DNA from: Planctomycetaceae bacterium
Lineage (GTDB): Bacteria > Planctomycetota > Planctomycetia > Planctomycetales > Planctomycetaceae
Direction: 5' to 3'
Length of the DNA: 32,710 bases
NCBI GenBank assembly: GCA_018699955.1
Contig: JABISG010000114.1
Coordinates: 1 to 32,710, forward strand
Shown: positions 1-8,796 of the stretch, one piece after another
Position numbering within the stretch: the first letter of the stretch is position 1
Layout of the letters: each line of letters starts with the position of its first letter
Made by a program: the position numbers and the translations under genes
The notes under the pieces: model-generated
The model's input: only the letters and a program-made list of their open reading frames with translations
Told to the model about the DNA's origin: nothing
Database searches by the model: none

Positions 1-337
1 AAAGCTTGCCCGCTTTCAGCCGGTCGATCACCGGCTTTGCTTCAGCCTCGCTGATGTCGCCATTGCGCACGTGACCCCACCAGATCAGCACGTCGCAATT
101 ATCGAGCACCTCATCCGACAACCCCTTCTTCGGGTCACTGATTGAGACAGCGCGAACGCGCAAACCTTCCTGCGATTGCAGATATTTTCCGATGTAGTTG
201 CCCAGGAAATTCGGATACTGTTTTTTCTGGGCCGGTTGCTGTTCATCCCAAATCACCACTTTGATCGGTTCGGCGGCAACCGCAACCGAGTTCCAAACCA
301 CAACAAAACAGATGGCAGCAAGTCGAATAATCTGCAT
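1..337 (-). CDS. ThuA-like secreted protein, N-terminal part (runs off the left edge)
   Basis: The minus strand is open from an ATG at 337 to the window edge (about 112 residues). It starts MQIIRLAAICFVVVWNSVA, a signal peptide ending near AVAAEP, followed by IKVVIWDEQQPAQKKQYPNF and, further on, LIWWGHVRNGDISEAEA. This pattern (VVIWDE, then the WWGH turn) is that of the ThuA family, a glutamine-amidotransferase-like fold first named for trehalose utilisation and abundant as secreted proteins in planctomycetes. A good ribosome binding site (GAGAGG) lies about 5 bases before the ATG, fixing the start. The C-terminal part is outside the window, so full length and any extra domains are unknown. 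The substrate is not known; a sugar-related role is only a family association. Confidence 0.8.
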   Translation of the reverse strand, partial: MQIIRLAAICFVVVWNSVAVAAEPIKVVIWDEQQPAQKKQYPNFLGNYIGKYLQSQEGLRVRAVSISDPKKGLSDEVLDNCDVLIWWGHVRNGDISEAEAKPVIDRLKAGKL

Positions 338-958
338 GGACCTCTCCGAGTCTGGGTGGGCTTTATCAACTCGTCCACCATACCACACTGGCACACGTCG
401 CGAACCGGTAACGGTTAAAACGAGGATTCGCCTACTGGAAGCAGCGCCAATCTTTAAGAAACGGAAACCCGACGCGTTACAGCTTCTTGCATGTGTCGTT
501 GAATGTGGCTTGCCGCGTATGAGTCATCGCGTTGAATTACGTTCGCAGACAGAACCGTGGCAGTCTGGTCATTCCCGCGCAGGCGGGAATCCAGCAAGCT
601 GGCAAATAATGCACAACTCCCAGCGGCATACCCACGTCGCCCCAACACGCGCAGTATGCCTCTCCGCGCACCGACTGGATTCCCGCTTGCGCGGGAATGA
701 CGTCTTGACTCGATCCCCATCCCAACTGCAAATGACATCAACTGATATAAAAAGCTGTCTTGCATCGGGTTACCACCAGGCATGCAATTCCCTGGTTCGC
801 GACGTGTTAGACCATCGGGTCCCCAAGCGTTGCTTTGGCCAGTGCGCTCATTCATAATTGCTGGAAACATGTCGTTCCGCTTTGCTGCTTCCCGAAGAGC
901 CTGTCCGCCGCGATTGCTGTCGGCAGACACTCGTACATCGATTCGAGGAATTGTCCTG
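338..958. other. Intergenic region with a REP-type palindromic pair
   Basis: This 621-base stretch separates the divergent ThuA-like gene and the large propeller gene. Several frames are open, but they conflict with each other and their predicted peptides are largely read-through of the palindromic repeat at 568-701. I see no credible gene here. The promoters of both flanking genes should lie in it, but no clear -35/-10 pair stood out. Confidence 0.6.
568..701. repeat. REP/MITE-type element: two inverted 27-bp palindromic arms
   Basis: The arm at 568-594 and the arm at 675-701 are inverted copies of each other, matching at 26 of 27 positions by eye. Each arm is itself a hairpin: ATTCCCGC, a 4-base loop (GCAG or TTGC), then GCGGGAAT. 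The roughly 80 bases between the arms show no gene. Translated, the arms give the strings DVIPAQAGIQ and DSRLRGND, which are well known as false ORFs from the dispersed GTCATTCCCGC...GCGGGAATCC repeat found in many bacteria. Such paired REPs are typically moved in trans by a REP-associated transposase; none is in the window. Confidence 0.85.
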
Positions 959-3900
959 ATGAAGTCTTCTCCGCTCACTCGCCTGGCATCGGCTGGGACT
1001 CTCATTGCGATTGCATTGTTAATTCCTGCGCTGGGCAACTCGACTCAACTCAAAGCGGCCGATGCCGCGACTCCGGCAACGGTGCAGGCAACCCTCGGGG
1101 AAACCGACCTGCCGGGTGGCTTTGTCGTCCATGTCGGTTGTGCAGACGGCAGTACGACTCACGCGTTTTATCGTGGACCGTCGTTCCGCGTGCATGGATT
1201 GGATACCGATCCCGCGAATGTCACGGCAGCTCGAAAGCGAATTGTTGAAGCGGGCGACTATGGCAACGTTTCGATCGCGCTTTGGAACGGGACCACACTT
1301 CCGTATGTCGATAACATGGTCAACCTGTTGGTCGTCGAGTCGGCTGAGAAACTCACGCGGGAAGAAATGCTCCGCGTGCTGACGCCGAACGGAACGGCCT
1401 ATGTGAAGCGCAACGGCGAATGGTCGCATTTCGTCAAGCCGCGACCGAAGAACATCGACGAGTGGACACACTTTCTGCACGATCCCACCGGAAATGCCGT
1501 CGCGCACGACGACGTCGTTGGGCCGCCTCGGCATCTGCAGTGGCTTGGAAGTCCCCGCTGGTCGCGGCATCACGATCGCATGGCCAGCATGAGCGCATTG
1601 GTCGCCGCCGGCGGCCGACTGTTTTCGATTCGAGATGAAGGCTCTCGCGTTTCTATCCAACTTCCGCCCAAGTGGACTGTTATTGCCCGCGATGCGTTCA
1701 ACGGAACCGTGTTGTGGAAGAAGCCGATCCCCGTTTGGCAAAATCACCTCTGGCCGTTGAAGTCCGGGCCGACACAACTTGCCCGTCGACTGGTTGCCAC
1801 CGACTCTCGTGTGTTTGTCACGCTCGGTTATCAGGCACCGCTATCGGTGCTCGATGCCAAAACAGGAAAGACCATTCGCACCTATGAGAACACGAAAACA
1901 ACTGAAGAGATTCTCCATGTCAACGGCGTACTGTTTCTCCTCGTCAATCCGAAACAATTGGAATTGGCCGAGTACAAGCCGAAACTCAACGTCGGCGATC
2001 AAGGCCGCGTCGCCCGCGAGTTCGCTTGGAACGAACAGCCGCGAAACGTCATGGCCGTCGATGCCGAGACCGGTGAATTGCTTTGGCAGAAAGAATCGAA
2101 AGTCGCGCCGTTGAGCCTTTCGGCCGATGGCGAACGCGTCTATTTCCACGATGGCGAAAAAGTCGTCTGTCTGAATGGGAAAGACGGTAAACCCGTGTGG
2201 TCATCGGAACCGGCAAGCCGACGTCGCAACGTGACTTTCAACTTCGGGCCGCGACTCGTTGTCTATAAAGATGTCGTGCTGTTTGCCGGCGGTGACAAAG
2301 TCATGCGGTCGCTCGACTCGAAAACGGGCAAGTTGTTATGGACGGCCCCGCACGATCCCAGTGGGTATCAGTCGCCCCAGGATTTGCTGGTTGCTTCGGG
2401 AACGGTTTGGTCGGCACCGACGACGCGGACGGCCGATTCCGGAATTTACACCGGCCGCAATCCGCGTACCGGCGACGTCATCGCGAAGTTCGGCCCGAAA
2501 GTCGATACCTACTGGTTCCATCACCGTTGCTATCTGGCCAAGGCGACCGACAAGTTTCTTCTGCCTTCGAGAACCGGGGTCGAATTCGTCGATTTCGACA
2601 AGGAAGATTGGGAGATCCATCACTGGGTTCGCGGCGGTTGTTTGTACGGCATTATGCCCTGCAACGGCCTGTTGTATGCCCCGCCACACAACTGTGCCTG
2701 TTATCCGGAAGCCAAGTTGTATGGTTTCAATGCATTGGCACCGGCATCGAAGTCGCGAGCCATTCCGAAGAACATTCCCGAAGGCGTACGCCTCGAACGC
2801 GGCCCCGCTTTCGGCGAGGCGATTGAGGTGGCCGGTCAACCGGGCGCAAGCGACTGGCCCTTATACCGACACGATTTATCCCGCAGCGGTTTCACAAAAA
2901 CAAATGTCTCAGCGAAGCTGGAAACGGCATGGGACATCAAGCTCGGCGGCCGATTGACGAGTCCCGTCATCGCCGACGGCAAAGTCTACGTCGCACAAAT
3001 CGACGCGCACACGATCACCGCGTTGAATGAATCGTCCGGGCAAATCGATTGGCGATACACCGTCGGCGGACGGGTTGATTCGCCACCATCGATTGTCGAT
3101 GGCCGTGTGCTGTTCGGCTCTGCCGACGGTTCGGTCTATTGTCTGCGGGCGGCCGACGGTGAACTCATCTGGCGATATCGCGCAGCACCGCTCGATCGAA
3201 GATTGATGTCGTTCGAGCAACTCGAATCGGTCTGGCCGGTTCACGGAAGTGTGCTGGTGAAGAAGGGCGTCGTGACGGTCGTTGCCGGCCGGTCGAATTT
3301 CATCGACGGCGGATTGCGATACATGCAACTCGACGTCAAAACCGGCCGCAAGATTCGCGAAACCGTACTCGACGAGATCGATCCAGAAACGGGAAAGAAT
3401 CTGCAGACGCGAATACAGACTCTGCAAATGGGGGTCGCGTTGCCCGACGTTCTCAGTAGTGATGGCGAAAACATTTTCATGCGGTCGCAGCAATTCGACG
3501 CCGAAGGTAAACGGGGAGACATCGGCCCGGTTTCCGGAAACACCGTCGATCAAACATCATCGCAGGCCGGGACCGGCATCCATTTGTTTGCCCCGATGGG
3601 CTTTCTCGACGACTCGTGGTTTCACCGTTCCTACTGGGTGTACGGCAAGAACTTCGCCGGCGGTCACAACGGTTATTATCAGGCGGGACGATTTGCGCCG
3701 TCGGGGCGGATTCTTGTCGTCGATGACGACATGGTCTACGGCTACGGTCGTAAGCCACAATACCTGAAGTGGACGACCACGCTCGAACATCAGCTCTTCG
3801 CAACCAGCAAAGAACCGCCAATTGTCGATCCAAAACTGCTCCGTCGCGGCAAAACGGCACCGATGATTCGCGTCGCGAAATCGAAGACTCTCGACCCGAC

Positions 3901-4861
3901 CGGCAAGTCGATCGTGGTTGAAGCGTGGGTGAAGGCTGCCGGGCCGAACGGTGTCATTCTGGCACACGGTGGCCCGGTCGACGGTTACGCGCTCGTCGTT
4001 CGCAACGGCCAACCGCGATTCGTCGTCCGCCGCAATAGCGAGATGTTTTCGGCGACGGCCAATCAGAAGATCGTCGGTAAGTGGGCGCATCTGGTCGGTG
4101 TTCTCGACAAAAAACAAGCACGCATCTACTTGAATGGCAAACTCGCCCGCACCTGGACAATTCCGGGGCTGCTCACAAAAAATCCGCAGCAGGGTTTGGA
4201 AGTTGGAGCGGACGACCAGGGAGCCGTTGGTCAATATAGAAGTCCCAACGGTTTCAACGGCCTCATCGACGACGTGAAACTCTTCCACGGCACGGTGAAC
4301 GATGAGGAAATTGCAGCCCGCGCCAACAATCCCGCCGCGGAGCCGCCCGAAACGGCGGCGCTGGTTCTTTCGTATTCCTTCAATGACGGCTCGGCAACGG
4401 ATGCGTCGCCGAAGAAGAATCACGGCAAGATCGAATCGGCCCGTGCCGTTGTTGGAAAACTTGGCAAAGCGATGAAGTTCCAAAGTCGCGGAGGTGCGAA
4501 AACGTCCGGCTCGTTCGTGCAGCATAAATGGACCGAAGATGTTCCCGTCTACGTGCGGGCGATGGTGCTTGCCAACAAAACACTCTTCATCGCCGGCCCA
4601 CCCGACACCATCGACGAAGAAGAAACGTTCGCCCAACTCCGCGACGGTGACGAAAGTGTCGATCGAAAACTCGCCGCCCAAAGCCAAGCGCTGGCCGGAG
4701 ACGACGGCGGCCGCCTCTGGGCCGTCTCAGCTACCACGGGCGAGAAACTGGGTGAGATCCGCCTTCCCCATCTCCCCGTCTGGGACGGCATGGCCGCCGC
4801 CAACGGCAGCCTGTTTCTCACGATGTTGGATGGTCGCGTGATTCGTATTCAGGGAAAATAA
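959..4861 (+). CDS. Exported methyltransferase-like / PQQ-type beta-propeller / LamG protein
   Basis: About 1300 residues. The ATG at 959 is preferred over upstream in-frame starts because GAGGAA sits 9 bases before it and a signal peptide follows at once (MKSSPLTRLASAGTLIAIAL, cleavage near AADAA). Residues about 50-150 look like a class I SAM methyltransferase: motif I VVHVGCADGS (56-65) and an acidic HGLDTDP strand (79-85). From about 170 to 960 there are repeated PQQ-type propeller blades (VLDAKTGKTI, AVDAETGELLWQ, LNGKDGKPVWSS, SLDSKTGKLLWTA). Residues about 975-1125 form a LamG/concanavalin-like domain (VVEAWVKA, WAHLVGVLD, ARIYLNGKL, GLIDDVKLF). A last blade-like stretch closes the protein. 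Such giant propeller proteins are common in planctomycetes; the substrate is unknown, and carbohydrate or cell-surface binding is inferred from LamG only. A methyltransferase fold outside the cytoplasm is odd and may be degenerate. Confidence 0.85.
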   Translation: MKSSPLTRLASAGTLIAIALLIPALGNSTQLKAADAATPATVQATLGETDLPGGFVVHVGCADGSTTHAFYRGPSFRVHGLDTDPANVTAARKRIVEAGDYGNVSIALWNGTTLPYVDNMVNLLVVESAEKLTREEMLRVLTPNGTAYVKRNGEWSHFVKPRPKNIDEWTHFLHDPTGNAVAHDDVVGPPRHLQWLGSPRWSRHHDRMASMSALVAAGGRLFSIRDEGSRVSIQLPPKWTVIARDAFNGTVLWKKPIPVWQNHLWPLKSGPTQLARRLVATDSRVFVTLGYQAPLSVLDAKTGKTIRTYENTKTTEEILHVNGVLFLLVNPKQLELAEYKPKLNVGDQGRVAREFAWNEQPRNVMAVDAETGELLWQKESKVAPLSLSADGERVYFHDGEKVVCLNGKDGKPVWSSEPASRRRNVTFNFGPRLVVYKDVVLFAGGDKVMRSLDSKTGKLLWTAPHDPSGYQSPQDLLVASGTVWSAPTTRTADSGIYTGRNPRTGDVIAKFGPKVDTYWFHHRCYLAKATDKFLLPSRTGVEFVDFDKEDWEIHHWVRGGCLYGIMPCNGLLYAPPHNCACYPEAKLYGFNALAPASKSRAIPKNIPEGVRLERGPAFGEAIEVAGQPGASDWPLYRHDLSRSGFTKTNVSAKLETAWDIKLGGRLTSPVIADGKVYVAQIDAHTITALNESSGQIDWRYTVGGRVDSPPSIVDGRVLFGSADGSVYCLRAADGELIWRYRAAPLDRRLMSFEQLESVWPVHGSVLVKKGVVTVVAGRSNFIDGGLRYMQLDVKTGRKIRETVLDEIDPETGKNLQTRIQTLQMGVALPDVLSSDGENIFMRSQQFDAEGKRGDIGPVSGNTVDQTSSQAGTGIHLFAPMGFLDDSWFHRSYWVYGKNFAGGHNGYYQAGRFAPSGRILVVDDDMVYGYGRKPQYLKWTTTLEHQLFATSKEPPIVDPKLLRRGKTAPMIRVAKSKTLDPTGKSIVVEAWVKAAGPNGVILAHGGPVDGYALVVRNGQPRFVVRRNSEMFSATANQKIVGKWAHLVGVLDKKQARIYLNGKLARTWTIPGLLTKNPQQGLEVGADDQGAVGQYRSPNGFNGLIDDVKLFHGTVNDEEIAARANNPAAEPPETAALVLSYSFNDGSATDASPKKNHGKIESARAVVGKLGKAMKFQSRGGAKTSGSFVQHKWTEDVPVYVRAMVLANKTLFIAGPPDTIDEEETFAQLRDGDESVDRKLAAQSQALAGDDGGRLWAVSATTGEKLGEIRLPHLPVWDGMAAANGSLFLTMLDGRVIRIQGK

Positions 4862-5043
4862 CGAATTCGCAGAACCGGTGCTGTCGGCGGGCCGAGGGGC
4901 GATTTCACTGCTGAACGAGATTGACCGTGCAGTTGGAGGTCCGCCGCCGATCTATCCAGAGTTCGATTACTCGCCAGTCGCCCAGGTCGATGTCGCAATC
5001 TTCGCCCGGCCGATTTCATCGGCTCAGCCGAACCGCCTTGAGG

Positions 5044-5071
5044 TTGACAGCGAGAGCATGCCAGATAAAAT
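5044..5071 (+). promoter_or_regulatory. Sigma70-type promoter of the Tll0287-like heme protein gene
   Basis: TTGACA at 5044-5049 and TAAAAT at 5066-5071 are separated by 16 bases, close to the housekeeping consensus. The start codon at 5156 lies about 85 bases downstream, leaving a leader of roughly 78 bases. The rest of the 294-base gap after the propeller gene holds nothing else I recognise. Confidence 0.5.
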
Positions 5072-5155
5072 GGATGAAACTATCCAATTTAGCGTCCCCC
5101 GCCGAAAAGTCCCTCCACTGCCGCCTCCCGCTGGACAACACACAGGAGTTCAACA

Positions 5156-5740
5156 ATGCGTTCAACCCGATGGACTGTTTCTCGTTCGGCCATGACGGTG
5201 GCTTGCCTTTTGTGTGCGACAGTGACCTTGCTTGCCGATCCGCCGAGTGAATCGAAGAAGGAATCGAACGCTCAAGCGAAGTCGGACTCCAAGCAGAAGC
5301 CGGACAACGCGAAGCGAGTCTCCGTCGAGGAAGCGCGCAAGCGAGCGAAGCTTTCCCACAACATTTACGCGTCCACGCTGGACGTCATTCATCATCGCTA
5401 CTTCCGCGCCGATCGATCCACGATTCCTGCACGAGCCATGCAGGATGTGTTTGCCGACGTTGCTCGGAAGGAGAGCATCAAAGCGCGTTGGATCTCGGTC
5501 AATGCCCGCGCGATGAGCATCGACCACCGGCCGCAGGACGACTTTGAGAAACGCGCCGCCAAGGAACTCTCGGGAACCAAGGATGCCTTTGAACGGGTCG
5601 AACAAGGTATGTACCGACGGGCCGAACGCATTTCATTGAACAACGGCGGATGTCTCGGTTGCCATTTGGGGTTTGGTGCGAATGGGACGCAGAAGCGTTT
5701 CGCCGGACTGGTCATCAGCATTCCCGTCACCATGGAGTGA
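5156..5740 (+). CDS. Exported c-type heme protein, Tll0287/DUF3365-like
   Basis: 194 residues with a strong ribosome binding site (AGGAG) 7 bases before the ATG. A signal peptide (residues 1 to about 28, SAMTVACLLCATVTLLADPP) is followed by a charged, low-complexity linker rich in Ser, Lys and Gln (about 29-55). The folded part ends with a single heme c motif C166-L-G-C-H170 in GGCLGCHLGF and the segment KRFAGLVISIPV. The arrangement, a helical body with CxxCH close to the C-terminus followed by a short beta segment, fits the Tll0287-like family (DUF3365), PAS-like heme domains thought to sense redox state or gas ligands. It stands alone, 155 bases before a PAS-PP2C gene. The role is unknown; a sensor function is inferred from the family. 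Confidence 0.75.
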   Translation: MRSTRWTVSRSAMTVACLLCATVTLLADPPSESKKESNAQAKSDSKQKPDNAKRVSVEEARKRAKLSHNIYASTLDVIHHRYFRADRSTIPARAMQDVFADVARKESIKARWISVNARAMSIDHRPQDDFEKRAAKELSGTKDAFERVEQGMYRRAERISLNNGGCLGCHLGFGANGTQKRFAGLVISIPVTME

Positions 5741-5895
5741 CGGTTGCGGCCCCTGCCATGCGCAGTCACAATTGTTGACGATGGCCGGATCAGGAGTCCG
5801 CGCAGATCAGTCGTGACGCGACTGAAGCTACTGCGTCAGTCCGCTTGAGACAGGCATTGATCCTTGTAGTGGAGAGCGAACCACGGGAGGCGGTT

Positions 5896-7104
5896 ATGTC
5901 CGGCTGCGCAGAGAATTCCGAATCGGCACCACTCTCCGACTCGCACGACTCGCTGCATCTGGCCGTTCTCGAAGCTGCCGGGGAAGCAATCGTTGTTACC
6001 GACGTTGCCGGCAACATCGTGTATGTTAACCCGGCCTTTGAAAGGATCACGCAGTATCCGCGCCAACTGGCGCTGGGGAAAAACCCGCGGTTGCTGAAAG
6101 GCCCGTCGAATTCTCCGAAGGAATATGAAGAACTTTGGAAGACGATCTCTCAAGGCCATATTTGGAAGGGGACGCTGCAGAACAGAAGAAGAGACGGGAC
6201 TTGCTACGTTGCCGAACAGACCATCGCTCCAGTTTCTGATCGATCCGGTCAAATCGTCAATTACATCTCGGTCCACGAGGATGTGACCGACCGAAAGCAG
6301 GAAGAAATCACGCTGCTGGCGAACGAAGTGAGTAACGCACTCGATCACGCAGAGAAAAAATTCAGCGAGGTTCGACGCGAAATCGAGGCCGCCCGAGCCG
6401 TGCAGGAGCGGATGTTTCCACAATCTGCGCCCGAGATTCCAGGCTTTGAGGTTGCCGGCAAATCATTTCCAGCAGGCGACACCGGCGGCGATTTCTATGA
6501 CTATTTCCCAATGTGCGACGGGACGTTTGCCATCGTCATTGGCGATGTCAGTGGTCATGGACTGGGGCCGGCACTTCTCATGGCCGAGTTGAGGGCCTAC
6601 CTTCGTGCCCTGTCCCTTTCCATCGCCGATTTGCCGAAGATGCTCGAACTGACCAATAGTTTCCTGGCAGCAGACACCCAAACCGGTCAATTCGCCACGC
6701 TGCTGATCGCAAAGTTGGAGCCAACAGCGCGCACGATCGTCCACGCCGGAGCAGGACACGAAGCACACCGCGTCGATTCGGCAGGACGGGTAACGAAACT
6801 CGTCGCAACCGGAATGCTTCTCGGAATTCTCAGTACGATGGAAATGCGATCGCTGCCGGCGAAAGATCTACAGGAAGGTGACGTACTCGTGTTTGTCACC
6901 GACGGATTGCAGGAAACTCGAACTCCTGAAGATGCCCTGTTCGGAATGGACCGCGTCCTCGATGTCGTGCGCGAACATCAGGACGAATCTGCCGAAGAAA
7001 TCGTCGCAGCAATCTACGATTCATCGCGCGAATTCGCCGCCGGAGCGCCGCAATACGATGATGCGACGATCGTGATCGTTAAGGTTCTTCCAGAAATCTC
7101 GTAG
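5896..7104 (+). CDS. PAS domain - PP2C (RsbU/SpoIIE-type) serine/threonine phosphatase
   Basis: 402 residues from the ATG at 5896, chosen because GGGAGG lies 5 bases upstream; an in-frame TTG at 5845 has no such site. Residues about 17-130 are a PAS domain (EAIVVTDVAGNIVYVNPAFERIT, broken here by no gap, and the PAC end VSVHEDVTDRKQ-like ISVHEDVTDRKQEE). A helical linker (about 131-172, LANEVSNALDHAEKKFSEVR) leads into the phosphatase domain (about 175-400). Metal-binding motifs are present: AGDTGGDFYD (195 and 199 Asp), IGDVSGHGLGPAL, FVTDGLQETR and the terminal YDDATIVIV. No membrane segment is seen, so it is cytoplasmic. Proteins of this type dephosphorylate anti-anti-sigma factors in partner-switching pathways; no STAS or anti-sigma partner lies nearby. 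Confidence 0.88.
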   Translation: MSGCAENSESAPLSDSHDSLHLAVLEAAGEAIVVTDVAGNIVYVNPAFERITQYPRQLALGKNPRLLKGPSNSPKEYEELWKTISQGHIWKGTLQNRRRDGTCYVAEQTIAPVSDRSGQIVNYISVHEDVTDRKQEEITLLANEVSNALDHAEKKFSEVRREIEAARAVQERMFPQSAPEIPGFEVAGKSFPAGDTGGDFYDYFPMCDGTFAIVIGDVSGHGLGPALLMAELRAYLRALSLSIADLPKMLELTNSFLAADTQTGQFATLLIAKLEPTARTIVHAGAGHEAHRVDSAGRVTKLVATGMLLGILSTMEMRSLPAKDLQEGDVLVFVTDGLQETRTPEDALFGMDRVLDVVREHQDESAEEIVAAIYDSSREFAAGAPQYDDATIVIVKVLPEIS

Positions 7105-7172
7105 AAACCGTTCCTTCGGTTGCTGGTGACATTCCCTCTGTTCGCGGGCAACAAAGTTCCGATCGGCCAAGT

Positions 7173-8462
7173 TCACACTGTCGTCAGGTTGAACAGTTCC
7201 TGAGGAGGTTCGGCTTCGGTCAGTTTCAGGTCGAACTTCTCCTGCAAGATCTTGAAGACATTCGGCGATACGAATGCTGGCGGCTCGGGACCGATGCGAA
7301 TTCCTTTCACGCCCAACGCTAACAACGTCAACAGCACGGCGACCGCCTTCTGTTCAAACCACGAAATCACCAGCGTCAACGGTAAATCGTTGACGCCGCA
7401 ATCGAACGCGTTGGCCAATCCCAAAGCAACCTGAATCGCTCCATAAGCGTCGTTGCATTGTCCCATGTCGAGCAGTCGAGGCAGACCGGCAACAGTGCCG
7501 TAATCGTGATCGCGAACTCGAAACTTCCCGCATCCAAGCGTGAGGATGACAGACTCGTCCGGCGTGGACTCGGCAAATTTCGTGAAGTAGTTGCGACCAA
7601 CCTCTGCTCCGTCACAACCGCCAATAAGATAGAAGTGCTTGATTTTCCCATCCTTGACGGCAGCCACAATCTCATTTGCCAGCCCGAGAATTGCGGTGTG
7701 GTGGAAACCAATTGTCGATTCTCCAACCTTGCGGTCCGGCAGCGGTGCGCATTCTTTCGCTTTGGCAATCACCTGAGAAAAATCGTTCGAGGCCAATCGA
7801 GTTCCGCCGGGAACGGCAGTGACCCGCGTTGTGAATAAACGATCCTTATAAGATTCCCAGGGAATGAGTACGCAATTCGTTGTCGCTATGACCGGGCCGG
7901 AGAACTGCGAAAACTCGATCTGTTGATTCTGCCAGGCAGAACCAAAATGCCCTGCAAGATGTTCGTGCGCACAAAGCTTGGGATAACTATGGGCCGGCAG
8001 CATCTCGCCGTGTGTATAAACGTTGACGCCCTCTCCGGCGGCTTGTTCCAGAAGATCGGACAGGTCGAGCAGATCGTGTCCCGTCACCATAATGCCCGGG
8101 CCTGCCTTGGTTCCCTCGTAGACAGTGCTGGGTGAAGGTGTTCCGAACTTCTTCGTGTGGGCAGCGTCGAGCATCTCCATGACTCGCAAATTCTTGTGGC
8201 CGCATTCGAGTACCAGTCCCAACAGGCTTTCGAGATCGAAGTTGACGTTCGTCATTGTGGCGAGCAGCGCTTCTTCGATGAATGCACTCACATCATCGTC
8301 GGTCTCTCCTAACCGGCGAGCGTGGTTGGCGTAGGCCGCCATCCCTTTCACACCGTAAAGCAGCGTTTCCTGCAGCGACTGCATATCGGGGTCTTTTCCG
8401 CACACGCCGACGTCAACGCATCCCGTACCATCGGATGTCTGTTCGCATTGATTGCAGTACAT
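7173..8462 (-). CDS. hcp: Hybrid-cluster protein (hydroxylamine reductase / NO reductase), short form
   Basis: 429 residues from the ATG at 8462, with AGGAG about 7 bases upstream; the open frame extends to 8939 but the cysteine motif at the N-terminus fixes the start. The proximal Fe-S motif is C3-x2-C6-x8-C15-x5-C21. All seven ligands expected for the 4Fe-2S-2O hybrid cluster can be assigned: H129 (VTGHDL), E153 (THGEML), C197 (TTNCV), C283 (GGCDGA), C311 (LGCGKF), C336 (GQCNDA) and E370 (WFEQKA). The length is about 110-120 residues below the usual 540-550, which fits the class III form lacking the second helical bundle. Hcp is cytoplasmic and is linked to removal of NO or hydroxylamine during nitrate respiration. 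It is divergent from a protoglobin gene and carries a candidate operator upstream. Confidence 0.93.
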   Translation of the reverse strand: MYCNQCEQTSDGTGCVDVGVCGKDPDMQSLQETLLYGVKGMAAYANHARRLGETDDDVSAFIEEALLATMTNVNFDLESLLGLVLECGHKNLRVMEMLDAAHTKKFGTPSPSTVYEGTKAGPGIMVTGHDLLDLSDLLEQAAGEGVNVYTHGEMLPAHSYPKLCAHEHLAGHFGSAWQNQQIEFSQFSGPVIATTNCVLIPWESYKDRLFTTRVTAVPGGTRLASNDFSQVIAKAKECAPLPDRKVGESTIGFHHTAILGLANEIVAAVKDGKIKHFYLIGGCDGAEVGRNYFTKFAESTPDESVILTLGCGKFRVRDHDYGTVAGLPRLLDMGQCNDAYGAIQVALGLANAFDCGVNDLPLTLVISWFEQKAVAVLLTLLALGVKGIRIGPEPPAFVSPNVFKILQEKFDLKLTEAEPPQELFNLTTV

Positions 8463-8796
8463 GGGAAACTCCTGGCAGTAGGGTGTTGCGGATGGTCGCC
8501 GAAGTCCGTCTCGTTCTCCGGCAGTTAATAGAGACGATCCTAGCGAACCCGCCCCGACTAAACAAGACCTACAGGTCCGATTTAATTTCCAAGGGCTATT
8601 GGGGATTTCGTTTTCAGCAAGAGTTGCAGCGGACTCGTATCCTGTTTGCCGATTCCGTTGGCAAATACATGGCTGCTTGTCGGGGTTGACGAATTCCCTC
8701 CGCGTACCTCTAGTAATAAGGAAGGTCGCGCGTCGCGTTTTGCGTTCGTGCTCATCGCTCCACTCACTCCTGTTCCAAGAGAGCGGCGTTTTCATT
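8463..8796. other. Divergent promoter region between hcp and the protoglobin
   Basis: This 334-base stretch holds the start regions of both genes. The only structure I can support is the palindrome at 8565-8578, about 100 bases upstream of the hcp start. A TTGACG at 8686-8691 could be a -35 box for the globin gene, but no good -10 box follows at 16-18 bases. Longer open frames reaching into this region from both sides have no ribosome binding site or conserved sequence. Confidence 0.5.
8565..8578 (-). promoter_or_regulatory. Candidate operator upstream of hcp (GGACCTGTAGGTCT on the minus strand)
   Basis: The 12-base core GACCTACAGGTC is a perfect inverted repeat (GACCT / AGGTC with a 2-base centre). 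Read on the minus strand, the coding strand of hcp, the 14-mer shares GGAC at its left end, an A at position 9 and TC at 12-13 with the sites at 13558, 13695 and 16803. I infer one regulator of the Rrf2 type may bind all of these. The match is short and was judged by eye. Confidence 0.4.

Noticed and set aside
198..1038. Overlapping open frames on both strands (up to 219 and 194 residues) left of the propeller gene
   Set aside because: They read through the REP arms (DVIPAQAGIQ, DSRLRGND strings), overlap each other, and lack ribosome binding sites and conserved sequence.
3557..4687. 376-residue minus-strand open frame
   Set aside because: It is antisense to the propeller/LamG gene and has an Arg/Val-rich composition typical of shadow frames.
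5845..5895. TTG start adding 17 residues to the PAS-PP2C protein
   Set aside because: The ATG at 5896 has a strong ribosome binding site and the extension has no domain content.
7106..7121. Possible terminator hairpin (AACCG ... CGGTT) between the convergent PP2C and hcp genes
   Set aside because: Only a 5-bp stem without a T-run on either strand; too weak to call.
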